This document shows, one piece after another, positions 7,264-14,126 of a stretch of 14,962 nt of DNA. The stretch covers positions 4,586-19,547 of the forward strand of contig MGQF01000057.1 of NCBI GenBank assembly GCA_001797745.1. The letters run 5' to 3'. Position 1 is the stretch's first letter; the number at the start of each line of letters is the position of its first letter. The notes below the pieces were generated by a model. The model was given only the letters and a program-made list of their open reading frames with translations. It was not told where the DNA came from and did not search any database. A program made the translations under genes and the position numbers. The DNA is from Deltaproteobacteria bacterium RBG_13_52_11 (lineage in GTDB: Bacteria > Desulfobacterota > B13-G15 > RBG-16-54-18).

Positions 7264-7425
7264 ATAATTTATGCAGGGTGCTCAAAAATGTTGAGCTTTG
7301 CGAAATCCCGCTTGCGGGACGTCAGAAATCCTGAGGAGTGAGGCGTACTGGGATGTACGCCGCAGCGACGAAGGATGAGAGAAACGCAGCAGATGGGCGT
7401 TTATCAGCAGCCTGTTGATCACTGA
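7264..7425. repeat. Hairpin-rich intergenic element between trmI and sppA (dispersed-repeat-like)
   Basis: The trmI/sppA junction holds three perfect inverted repeats in about 80 bases: GCTCAA/TTGAGC (7280-7285, 7291-7296), TCCCGC/GCGGGA around TT (7306-7319), and GGCGTAC/GTACGCC around a 6-base loop (7342-7348, 7355-7361). The last sits in a longer imperfect hairpin closed by ATCCT (7328-7332) and AGGAT (7372-7376). The layout and wording, including GTGCTCAAAAATGTTGAGC and GCAGCAGATGGGCGTTTATC, resemble an intergenic repeat I have seen in deltaproteobacterial genomes. No second copy is in this window. The right end reaches the last codons of sppA. The structures could also end transcription from both sides, though no long T-run follows. 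Confidence 0.5.
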
Positions 7426-8309
7426 TACCACATATACTGCAGATCAGGGGGTGCCTGCTGCTGCACCTCTTCCTTGAGGCGCTGAGCAATACCCTCCGTG
7501 AGGGAGTCAAAAAACGACTGCTTCCGCTTGCGGGTGTAGACCACCGAGGGCCTCCCCTTTATCCCGCCCATTTTGGCGGCCAATTCTATAGTATCCTCCA
7601 AGTTGCCCAGTTGGTCCACCAGCCCCAGGTCCCGGGCCTGCTCTCCTGCGAAGATCCTCCCGTCGGCTATGGCCGCTACCTTTTCTATAGAAAGCTTCCT
7701 CCCGTCGGCCACCGCCTTGATGAACTGTTGGTGGACGGTATCGATCACCGCCTGGAGCAATTCCTTTTCTTCAAGGCTCATCTCCCGAAAGGGGGAACCG
7801 ATATCCTTGTGGGTGCCGCTCTTGATCACGTACCCCTTGTACCCGATCTTCTTCAGGAGCTCTTCGAGGTTGGCAAATTGCATTACCACCCCAATGCTCC
7901 CGGTAATGGTCCCCGGATTGGCCACGATCTTGTCGGCCCCGCAGGCCACATAGTACCCCCCTGAGGCAGCCACCCCCCCAAAAGACGCTACCACCCGCTT
8001 CACCTTTCTGGCCTTGACCACCTCCTGGTAGATCTCCTGGGATGCCCCCACCCCCCCGCCAGGGGAGTCGACGCGCAAGACGATGGCCTTCACCCCGCCA
8101 TCCTCGACAAAGTATCTGATCCCCCTGATGACCTCCCTGGAGTCGGATATAACACCGGTGATCTCCACCACCCCCACCTTGTCCCCTATTGCAAAGGAAG
8201 GGGACTCCCTTCGAAACATCAGGGTCAAGAGGAGAATAGCACCTATAAAAACCACCATGATGACCCCGATGACGATGAGCCCTATGAGGACCGGGTTTTT
8301 CTTCATCAT
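7419..8309 (-). CDS. sppA: Signal peptide peptidase SppA (36-kDa type, membrane-anchored serine protease)
   Basis: A 296-aa membrane protease that degrades leftover signal peptides, with its active site outside the cytoplasmic membrane. It has one N-terminal membrane segment (about residues 7-31) and then the S49 protease domain. VLRVDSPGGGVGASQEI (78-93) precedes the nucleophile in SFGGVAASGGYYVACGADKI (Ser117), and the general-base lysine is Lys168 in SGTHKDIGSPFREMS, matching the Ser-Lys dyad of Bacillus SppA. GSIGVV (138-143) and DGRIFAGEQARDLGLVD (217-232) are family-typical. Length fits the short single-domain type rather than the 67-kDa E. coli form. Two ATG codons are adjacent; a GGAGGTGG site lies three bases before the first and six before the second (8306), so the second may be the real start. 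It is last in the trpS operon, 25 bases after the gene upstream, and ends in the repeat-like element. Confidence 0.92.
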   Translation of the reverse strand: MMKKNPVLIGLIVIGVIMVVFIGAILLLTLMFRRESPSFAIGDKVGVVEITGVISDSREVIRGIRYFVEDGGVKAIVLRVDSPGGGVGASQEIYQEVVKARKVKRVVASFGGVAASGGYYVACGADKIVANPGTITGSIGVVMQFANLEELLKKIGYKGYVIKSGTHKDIGSPFREMSLEEKELLQAVIDTVHQQFIKAVADGRKLSIEKVAAIADGRIFAGEQARDLGLVDQLGNLEDTIELAAKMGGIKGRPSVVYTRKRKQSFFDSLTEGIAQRLKEEVQQQAPPDLQYMWYQ

Positions 8310-8334
8310 CCACCTCCCTTTTTTCGGAAGCGCA

Positions 8335-8997
8335 TCAGCGTGACAGAACGACCTCTAATTGCTCAGGGTCCGAGACTACAACCTTGGCCTTGAGACCGCC
8401 GAAGTCATAAGAGAGGAGCCTGTTGGCCAACCTCCCTGTCTCCCCCTTCATCATCACCTTCCAGGTGAACAGGGTTGGTGCAATCTCGGAGAGGGAAAAT
8501 GCCTGAACCTCTGCATCCCCACTGAGCAGTTGCTCCACCGTGAGGTAGGTCTGATAACTCTTAATGCCCGACACCACCACGCGGACCTCTCTCAGTCGGG
8601 GGCCCTCTTCTCTATTCTCACGAAGTCCCAGCGCCGTCAATCTGCCCTCTATCCCCTTCGTATCTACGACGACCTCGAGTGAGACTTGATATCCGGTGGG
8701 AAGTGGGGTCTTGTCCACGATTGTGTAGCTCAGGATAAACGTATCTGCCTTCTGGTAAAACTCCTGTGACAAGATCTCCTGCCTCTTCTTCATGTCCTGG
8801 GGAGCAACCATACCCCCCACCACCTCCTCTATTGCCCTTGTCAATCCATCCTTAATGGCCATCTCCATGGTGGGGTTTTGCACTGCCTCTGTCTGTTCGC
8901 TCTTGCCCATGACCACAAAGGACTTCTGTCCCCACACCACACCACAGAAACAGAGCACTAGGAAGATCATCGTGTTAATGAGTAATATCCTCTTCAT
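8335..8997 (-). CDS. Secreted protein of unknown function (FlgT N-terminal/DUF2066-like features)
   Basis: A 220-aa exported protein. The first 25 residues form a classical signal peptide: MKR, then a hydrophobic core ending FCGVVWGQ with probable cleavage after WG. The mature part begins FVVMGKSEQT, then has a helix AIKDGLTRAIEEVVGGMV, then FYQKADTFILSYTIVDKTPLPTGYQVSLEVVVD. This pattern, an alpha/beta unit that modifies a string of residues and ends in a 'V.VD...L...L..LGL' segment, recalls the N-terminal domain of FlgT and DUF2066 periplasmic proteins. I hold that likeness loosely. An in-frame TTG lies two codons upstream, but GAGGGA stands six bases from the ATG at 8997, so I place the start there. 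That ribosome site overlaps the scpA stop. Located between scpA and sppA, it is probably co-transcribed with them; no partner is indicated. Confidence 0.75.
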   Translation of the reverse strand: MKRILLINTMIFLVLCFCGVVWGQKSFVVMGKSEQTEAVQNPTMEMAIKDGLTRAIEEVVGGMVAPQDMKKRQEILSQEFYQKADTFILSYTIVDKTPLPTGYQVSLEVVVDTKGIEGRLTALGLRENREEGPRLREVRVVVSGIKSYQTYLTVEQLLSGDAEVQAFSLSEIAPTLFTWKVMMKGETGRLANRLLSYDFGGLKAKVVVSDPEQLEVVLSR

Positions 8998-9007
8998 TTT
9001 CAATCCC

Positions 9008-9718
9008 TCACGCAGTTAAGGCACGGGTTACCCAGAGGGGGCCGAAGACCTCCCTCTGATAGGCCCGCAACATACCCGATCTGATCAACTCCAAGAGGGC
9101 AAGAAACGTGACGATCAGCTCCACCCGTGAGACAAAGGGGGCAAAAAGGGCAGAGAAGGGCACCGCCTCTTCTACCCCCTGGAGCCTCTCATAGAGTTCC
9201 CTCATCCGCTCTCTCAGGGTCACGCGCTCCAGGGTGACCTCATGAAAGTCCTCCACCTCCTGGCGCTTGAGGAGCTCGCGCAATGCATCAATGAGGTGAA
9301 AGAGATCCGCCTCGATCTCACCATCCTCAATTTCTATCTCGTGGGCAGGCCTGATGAAGACATCCCTCTCTAATAACGCCTGCTGCGCAAGATGAACGGC
9401 CGCTTCCTTGAATTTTTTATACTCTACGAGGCGCTGGACAAGCTCCGCCCGGGGATCTTCCCCCTCTTCCTCTTCTTCTTCGATGGGTGAGGGGAGGAGC
9501 ATGCGAGACTTGATATACATCAAGGTCGCCGCCATCACCAAAAATTCCCCAGCGATGGTGAGGTCGAGAGCCTTCATAATCCTGATGTATTCCAGATATT
9601 GCTCGGTAATCAAGGCAATGGGTATATCATATATATCAAGCTGATTTTGCTTAATGAGATGAAGCAAGAGGTCCAAGGGGCCCTCAAAGACATCGACCTT
9701 GACCGTATACCCGTCCAT
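9008..9718 (-). CDS. scpA: Segregation and condensation protein ScpA
   Basis: A 236-aa kleisin subunit of the SMC-ScpAB complex that helps compact and separate the chromosome. The N-terminal domain has the family signature VDVFEGPLDLLLHLIKQNQLDIYDIPIALITEQYLEY (about 8-45), which binds the SMC neck. LTIAGEFLVMAATLMYIKSRMLLP follows (about 53-76), then an acidic linker with six consecutive glutamates. The C-terminal winged helix (about 150-230) includes VTFLALLELIRSGMLRAYQREVFGPLW, which contacts the SMC head. It starts two bases after the trpS stop, so the pair is almost certainly co-transcribed. scpB, which usually follows scpA, is not next: a secreted protein gene comes instead. The protein itself looks complete. 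Confidence 0.93.
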   Translation of the reverse strand: MDGYTVKVDVFEGPLDLLLHLIKQNQLDIYDIPIALITEQYLEYIRIMKALDLTIAGEFLVMAATLMYIKSRMLLPSPIEEEEEEGEDPRAELVQRLVEYKKFKEAAVHLAQQALLERDVFIRPAHEIEIEDGEIEADLFHLIDALRELLKRQEVEDFHEVTLERVTLRERMRELYERLQGVEEAVPFSALFAPFVSRVELIVTFLALLELIRSGMLRAYQREVFGPLWVTRALTA

Positions 9719-9720
9719 AA

Positions 9721-10704
9721 CTACATCCCCATTGCCTCCCTCACCTCAGCCATGGTGTGTTGGGCCACCTCTCTCGCCCCCCTTGTCCCCTCTTCTATTA
9801 TCTCCTCTACCTCCGCCGGGTGGGTGAGGTAGTATTTCCTCTTCTCCTGGATCGGGGCCAGGTACTCCTGTATACTCTTGATCAAGATCCGCTTGCATTC
9901 CCTACACCCTATGCCAGCCCGACGACACTCTCTGTTAATTTCCTTGACGACCTCAGGCTCCGTATAGATGCGGTGATAGGGGAAGAGACCGCACACATCG
10001 GGGTTCCCCGGGTCCTTCCGGTATCCCCTCTGGGGGTCGGTGATCATCTGCTCGATCTTGGCAACAAGCACATCCAGAGGATCAGAGATAAAGATGGCGT
10101 TGTTGTAGCTTTTGCTCATCTTCCTCCCATCGGTCCCCCCCAGATTGGGAACTTCCGTCAATAACGCCTCGGGAGGGGGAAACGTTTCTTGATAGAGGTA
10201 GTTAAAGCGACGGGCTATCTCCCTGGTGATCTCCAAATGGGGGAGTTGGTCCTTCCCAACCGGAACATAATTCCCCTTATACATGAGGATATCAGCGGCC
10301 TGGAGTACGGGATATCCGAGAAAACCATACGTACTAATATCTTTATCCACTAACTCCTCTTGTTGTTCCTTGTACGTGGGGTTACGCTCCAGCCAACCGA
10401 GAGGGGTGATCATGGAGAGGAGGAGGTGGAGTTCCGCATGCTCCTTCACCCACGATTGGACGAAGAGAGTGCTGCGCTGGGGGTCAATCCCCACACTCAG
10501 CCAGTCGATGATCATTTCGTTCAAGCTCTCTTTGATGATGGCGATGTTTTTGTACTCAGAGGTGAGCGCGTGCCAATCAGCTGCAAAATAAAAGCATTCG
10601 TACTCATCCTGCAGATTACGCCAGTTCTCCAGGATCCCATGGAGATGGCCCAAGTGGGTCTTTCCCGTGGGGCGCATGCCACTCAACACTCGCTTCTTTT
10701 TCAT
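9721..10704 (-). CDS. trpS: Tryptophanyl-tRNA synthetase, with a four-cysteine iron-sulphur-type motif
   Basis: A 327-aa class I synthetase that charges tRNA-Trp with tryptophan. The HIGH-type signature is THLGHLHG (residues 16-23), and the KMSKS loop is GRKMSKSYNN (about 193-202). YPVLQAADILMY and GKDQLPHLEITREIARRFN match the Trp-binding core. In the anticodon-binding part four cysteines (about 238, 260, 267, 270) form C-x21-C-x6-C-x2-C, nearly the C-x22-C-x6-C-x2-C pattern that holds a [4Fe-4S] cluster in Thermotoga TrpRS. The start ATG is preceded by GGAGAGG about twelve bases upstream. A strong candidate promoter lies at 10743-10771, so trpS probably heads the operon trpS-scpA-220-aa gene-sppA. 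No T-box or leader ORF was found. Confidence 0.93.
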   Translation of the reverse strand: MKKKRVLSGMRPTGKTHLGHLHGILENWRNLQDEYECFYFAADWHALTSEYKNIAIIKESLNEMIIDWLSVGIDPQRSTLFVQSWVKEHAELHLLLSMITPLGWLERNPTYKEQQEELVDKDISTYGFLGYPVLQAADILMYKGNYVPVGKDQLPHLEITREIARRFNYLYQETFPPPEALLTEVPNLGGTDGRKMSKSYNNAIFISDPLDVLVAKIEQMITDPQRGYRKDPGNPDVCGLFPYHRIYTEPEVVKEINRECRRAGIGCRECKRILIKSIQEYLAPIQEKRKYYLTHPAEVEEIIEEGTRGAREVAQHTMAEVREAMGM

Positions 10705-10728
10705 ATCTTAATTTATCACCTCTCCAAT

Positions 10729-10758
10729 GTATATCCTCACCAAGTATACCCTCACCAA
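10729..10758. repeat. Two-copy 15-bp tandem repeat over the trpS promoter
   Basis: On the + strand, two adjacent 15-base units (10729-10743 and 10744-10758) read GTATATCCTCACCAA and GTATACCCTCACCAA and differ at one base. On the minus strand each carries TTGGTGAGG followed by a TATAC box. The upstream copy borders the -10 of the predicted trpS promoter, and the second unit repeats a -10-like sequence within the short leader. Confidence 0.8.
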
Positions 10759-10771
10759 TACGCCTTGGCAA
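10743..10771 (-). promoter_or_regulatory. Sigma70-type promoter of the trpS operon
   Basis: On the minus strand TTGCCA (10771-10766) is followed by a 17-base spacer and TATACT (10748-10743). Both hexamers match the consensus at five of six bases. Transcription would start near 10736, about 30 bases before the trpS ATG. This is the best promoter-like match between the 880-aa gene and trpS. Confidence 0.6.
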
Positions 10772-10864
10772 CTTATCAGAGCAGAGGAATAAAGTCAAAC
10801 TCCGCAAACGAGGTAATTTCTCATGATGGTCTCATCACCCACGAACAATAAAAATTCGTTAGTT

Positions 10865-11096
10865 CCTCTTCCCGGCCCCATAAGGACGGGAAGAGGGCTG
10901 GCCCGCCCTCTGCGTCGCCAGGGCGAGGCCGGGAGGTGAGGGTGGATATGCTCTCAGATTATTTCCCCCTCACCTGTGTCGCTCCCGCTCTCCCGAAGGT
11001 GGCCCGTTGGCCACAATATAGGGATAAGGATTGCGGGATCCCGAAGCGTGAAGAGCGACAGAGCGGGATTAATCCTCTCCCCCCCGGGGGGAGAGG
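10865..11096. repeat. Cluster of inverted repeats (REP/BIME-like) in the 364-base gap upstream of trpS
   Basis: The gap between trpS and the DHH-CBS-CCA gene contains no convincing gene. Its distal part is packed with inverted repeats: CCTCTTCCCG/CGGGAAGAGG (10865-10874, 10887-10896), GAGGGC/GCCCTC (10893-10898, 10905-10910), AGGTGAGGG/CCCTCACCT (10934-10942, 10967-10975), GTGGCC/GGCCAC (10999-11004, 11009-11014), CGGGATCCCG (11034-11043), and an 11-bp CCTCTCCCCCC/GGGGGGAGAGG pair (11074-11096). The GC-rich, 'GGTGAGGG' style resembles extragenic palindromic repeats. The last hairpin lies inside the end of the upstream coding region. The proximal part (10705-10864) holds the trpS promoter and is otherwise unremarkable. 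Confidence 0.65.
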
Positions 11097-13711
11097 AAAG
11101 GCTTTCTCTCTACGTAATGAAAGCGCACATACCTCATCTCCTCCTCTTTGGTCTTTACCTTCCCTTCGAGACGGGCCAAGAGGAGGGAATTGAGGATCTC
11201 TCGATAGAGAGGACCCGGTTTGATACCCAGGTGCTGCAGGTCTTTCCCCCGCAGGCTCACCCGCATTGCATTGAGTTGGGTGAAAAAGAGGGAGATCGCT
11301 TTTTTTACCCCCTTCTCCCCGGTCTTGGCCATTATATAAAGGAGGGCCTCGATGGGAAGGGGCTTGAAGAGGGTATAGATCTCCTTGGGACTCATCTGTT
11401 TTCGGTGCGCCCGCTGCAAAACCTTTTGCCCCTCCCTGTTCCCTTCGATCAATCTCTTTCTGTAGCGGGGCGGCAGGGAGAGCCTCTGGGCCAACTCCTC
11501 CAAGCCCTTCAGCTGTAAGCAATCGGCCAAACCGAGGAGATAGACCATCCATTTCGAGTAACTCTCCTCGAGAAAGAGGAGATCGAACCAGTTGATCACC
11601 TCATATACCCTGGCGAGCAGGGCCTTGGTTTGCGTATCATAAACCAAGCGGGGATGGAAAACGGTGAGGAGACCAAACTCCGCCATCCGCTCCAGGATGG
11701 GGAGGGGGTTTTTCTCTCGTAAGATCAGCTCCAGTTCCGAGAAGAGTCTCGCCCCGCTCAATCGTTCCAAAAACCCCATGGAGATAGCGCTCTTCATGAG
11801 GTTATAAGTGTGTTTTCCAAGGTGAAAGCCGAACCGCTGCTCAAAACGGATGGCCCTGAAGATTCGCGATGGATCTTCCACAAAACTGAGGTTGTGCAGG
11901 ACCCTGATCACCTCCTCCTTTAGGTCTCGCTGCCCCCCAAAGAAATCGAGCAGTTGACCAAAGGCGCTCGGCCGCAACTCGATAGCCAAGGTATTGATGG
12001 TGAAGTCCCGGCGGAAGAGGTCCATCTTAATAGAACTGAGCTCGACAGTCGGCAGGGCAGCAGGGCGCTCATAGTATTCCATCCTCGCCGTGGCTACATC
12101 GATCTTGTGCCCGGTGGGGAAAAAGAGGGTGGCGGTCTTCATCTTTTTGTGCACCTTCACGCGGCATCGGCTCCTGGCACCGAACACCTGGGCAAAGTGA
12201 ACCCCATCTCCCTCAACCACCACATCGATATCGTAGTTCTCCCTCCTCAAGATCAAATCCCTGACGAATCCTCCCACTGCATATACCTGGTGCCCCAATT
12301 CCTCCCCCACCTGGCCTAATTCACGCAGGAGGGAGACGATAGGGGGCGACAGCCGCTCATCCATGAGCTTGGTGACGGCCTTTTTTCTCGTCGTGCGGGA
12401 ACCTAGGGGGGACGGGGTGAGGACATCGTGCAAGGCCCGCAAGAGGTCCGTCCTGGTAATCCCTCCGATCAACCTCCCCTCCTCCACCACCGGCAGAAAC
12501 CGCTGATTCTCCCCCACGATGTGACCCTGCACCTCTCGCAGGGGGGTATCAGCCTCCACGACTGCAAAATCGGTGGTCATATAGTCCTTGACCGTCATAT
12601 CTCCGAGGCCATGGAGCATTGCCCGTTCCACAATCGGCCTGGAGATCAAACCCACCAACTGCTCTCCTTGCAAGACCGGCAGCACGGTGATGGTATAGTA
12701 CCTGCTCAATATCCTGTGTGCCTCTTTGAGGGTATCATCCAGATGGATGGTCTTGAGTGGGTGGATCATAATGTCCCTGGCCCGTACCCGCGGCCTCACG
12801 ACCTCATGCAAGACGCCCAGCAGTCGCTCTTTGGCCTCGACCATAGTCAATTCCCTGATGGTTGCCGAGGCCGCGGTAGAATGTCCGCCACCGCCGAACT
12901 CCACAGCCACCTCGGCCACATCTACCTCCGCCACCCTGCTCCTGCCGATGAGATAGATTCGATCCTCCATCCTGATCAAGGCGAAGACGCAATTGAGGTT
13001 CTCCATGTCCTTCAGCTTATGGACCAAGACCGCTACATCTCCGATATATCTATCAGACGAGCCGGTGGTGACCACCACCTCCACACCTCGGATGTCATAT
13101 CGTTCTGCAGAGCTGATGAGGTCGTTGAGCAAAAAGACCTGCTCAGCGCTCAATTCCCTGGTGATCATATCGGAGATGATATTGAGGCTCGCCCCCTGAG
13201 CAAGGAGATAGGCAGCGGCGTGAAAATCCCCTTCGGTGGTGGAGCTGAAGGTGAGAGATCCTGTGTCCTCGTAGATCCCCAGCATCATGACGGTTGCCTC
13301 ATCAGGAGTAAGAGGGACGCCGCGCTCCCTTAACACCCTCAGGAGGATGGTAATGGTGGCCCCTTTCTCCTCGATGACCTCTACGGTACCCCTTACATCG
13401 TCCGCCGAGGGGGGGTGGTGGTCGTAGATATGGATCTCCACATCGGGTCTATCCACAATCTCGGCAAATCGCCCGATGCGCGATTGCTGCCTAGTATCCA
13501 CCATGATGAGCTTCGTTACCCTTTCTAAGGCGATGTCCTTGGCCCGATCAGCTTCCAAGACATAGAAGGTAGAGCGGACAAAGAAGTCCCGCAGGCTCTT
13601 TTCCTGAGACCCGGGGAATACCAGTTTGGCCTCTGGGTAGAGCTTGTGTGCCGCCAACAGGGAGGCTAAGGCATCAAAATCCGCATTGATATGGGTAATG
13701 ATGACTTCCAC
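11069..13711 (-). CDS. DHH phosphoesterase - CBS pair - CCA-adding/poly(A) polymerase fusion
   Basis: An 880-aa multidomain protein. Residues 1-300 form a DHH phosphoesterase: THINADFDALAS (6-17), VDTR (71-74), YDHHPPSADD (96-105) and the DHHA1 motif FGGGGHSTAAS (272-282). Two CBS domains follow (about 310-370 and 372-432), usually adenine-nucleotide sensors. From about 470 comes a class II nucleotidyltransferase head with VGGFVRDLILRRENYDIDVVVEGDG, including the catalytic Asp494 and Asp496, then RRDFTINTLA (568-577) and EDPSRIFRAIRFEQRF (612-627). A helical neck and body complete it. Such fusions occur in several deep-branching bacteria and Desulfobacterota and maintain tRNA 3' CCA ends or add poly(A); which one applies cannot be told from sequence, so I give no gene symbol. 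The start is GTG with GAGGGG nine bases upstream. The final residues FLSPRGGED are encoded by a palindromic repeat. Confidence 0.92.
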   Translation of the reverse strand: MEVIITHINADFDALASLLAAHKLYPEAKLVFPGSQEKSLRDFFVRSTFYVLEADRAKDIALERVTKLIMVDTRQQSRIGRFAEIVDRPDVEIHIYDHHPPSADDVRGTVEVIEEKGATITILLRVLRERGVPLTPDEATVMMLGIYEDTGSLTFSSTTEGDFHAAAYLLAQGASLNIISDMITRELSAEQVFLLNDLISSAERYDIRGVEVVVTTGSSDRYIGDVAVLVHKLKDMENLNCVFALIRMEDRIYLIGRSRVAEVDVAEVAVEFGGGGHSTAASATIRELTMVEAKERLLGVLHEVVRPRVRARDIMIHPLKTIHLDDTLKEAHRILSRYYTITVLPVLQGEQLVGLISRPIVERAMLHGLGDMTVKDYMTTDFAVVEADTPLREVQGHIVGENQRFLPVVEEGRLIGGITRTDLLRALHDVLTPSPLGSRTTRKKAVTKLMDERLSPPIVSLLRELGQVGEELGHQVYAVGGFVRDLILRRENYDIDVVVEGDGVHFAQVFGARSRCRVKVHKKMKTATLFFPTGHKIDVATARMEYYERPAALPTVELSSIKMDLFRRDFTINTLAIELRPSAFGQLLDFFGGQRDLKEEVIRVLHNLSFVEDPSRIFRAIRFEQRFGFHLGKHTYNLMKSAISMGFLERLSGARLFSELELILREKNPLPILERMAEFGLLTVFHPRLVYDTQTKALLARVYEVINWFDLLFLEESYSKWMVYLLGLADCLQLKGLEELAQRLSLPPRYRKRLIEGNREGQKVLQRAHRKQMSPKEIYTLFKPLPIEALLYIMAKTGEKGVKKAISLFFTQLNAMRVSLRGKDLQHLGIKPGPLYREILNSLLLARLEGKVKTKEEEMRYVRFHYVERKPFLSPRGGED

Positions 13712-13730
13712 CAGACATATCCCCTCAACG

Positions 13731-13760
13731 TTTATAACCTAGACAGTACTCGTATGTAAA
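13731..13760 (-). promoter_or_regulatory. Sigma70-type promoter of the DHH-CBS-CCA gene
   Basis: On the minus strand TTTACA (13760-13755) is separated by 18 bases from TATAAA (13736-13731); each hexamer matches the consensus at five of six bases. Transcription would begin near 13724, about a dozen bases before the GTG start and close to the GAGGGG ribosome site, so the leader is very short. Confidence 0.55.
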
Positions 13761-13845
13761 GAGAGGAGGGTAACGATCCGCTTGCACCAGATCTCTTTCT
13801 GTGGTAGACAGGTTACTGTACCATAAAGGGACAAGGAGCGCAGAG

Positions 13846-14112
13846 ATGGCCAAGTGCCTCAGGTGCGGCAATACCTTTCATTTCAACATGTGGTGTTCCA
13901 TTCAGAAGGTCCTTGAAGTGGAACTCAATGACCATGAGGAAGTGGTGGAGGTCATAGGGGAACCCGAGGATAAGACCCTACAAGGTTTAGAGGATGTCGA
14001 ACTAATGGAGGCAGATCTGACCTTCTCAATGGTAAGCTGCGCCTGGTGTGGAAGCAAGGCAATTGAAATAAACGGCAAAGGAGAAATCCTCTCGCTCCGT
14101 ATCCACCAGTAA
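13846..14112 (+). CDS. Small zinc-ribbon protein of unknown function
   Basis: An 88-aa protein with two CxxC knuckles, CLRCG at residues 4-8 and CAWCG near position 64, the spacing expected for a four-cysteine zinc ribbon. An extra cysteine lies at MWC. Between the knuckles is an acidic stretch (VELNDHEEVVEVIGEPEDK). The frame is open from 13801, but the ATG at 13846 is the better start: it has AAGGAG seven bases upstream and begins just before the first knuckle. It is transcribed away from the DHH-CBS-CCA gene and converges on rodZ with 14 bases between stops. I do not recognise the family; a role in nucleic-acid or protein binding is only a guess from the fold. Confidence 0.7.
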   Translation: MAKCLRCGNTFHFNMWCSIQKVLEVELNDHEEVVEVIGEPEDKTLQGLEDVELMEADLTFSMVSCAWCGSKAIEINGKGEILSLRIHQ

Positions 14113-14126
14113 GCAACGGAGAAGGC

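Noticed and set aside
10360..10851. + strand open frame of 163 codons over the trpS start and promoter
   Set aside because: Antisense to the conserved N-terminal part of TrpRS and without a ribosome site or motif.
10705..11068. T-box riboswitch or tRNA gene in the gap upstream of trpS
   Set aside because: No T-box sequence, specifier stem or tRNA cloverleaf could be found on either strand; the inverted repeats are unrelated hairpins.
10865..11096. CRISPR array
   Set aside because: The repeats are different inverted pairs, not one direct repeat at regular spacing.
12428..13333. Long + strand open frame (301 codons) opposite the DHH-CBS-CCA gene
   Set aside because: It is antisense to clearly conserved domains; its histidine- and aspartate-rich translation is what GC-rich coding DNA gives on the opposite strand.
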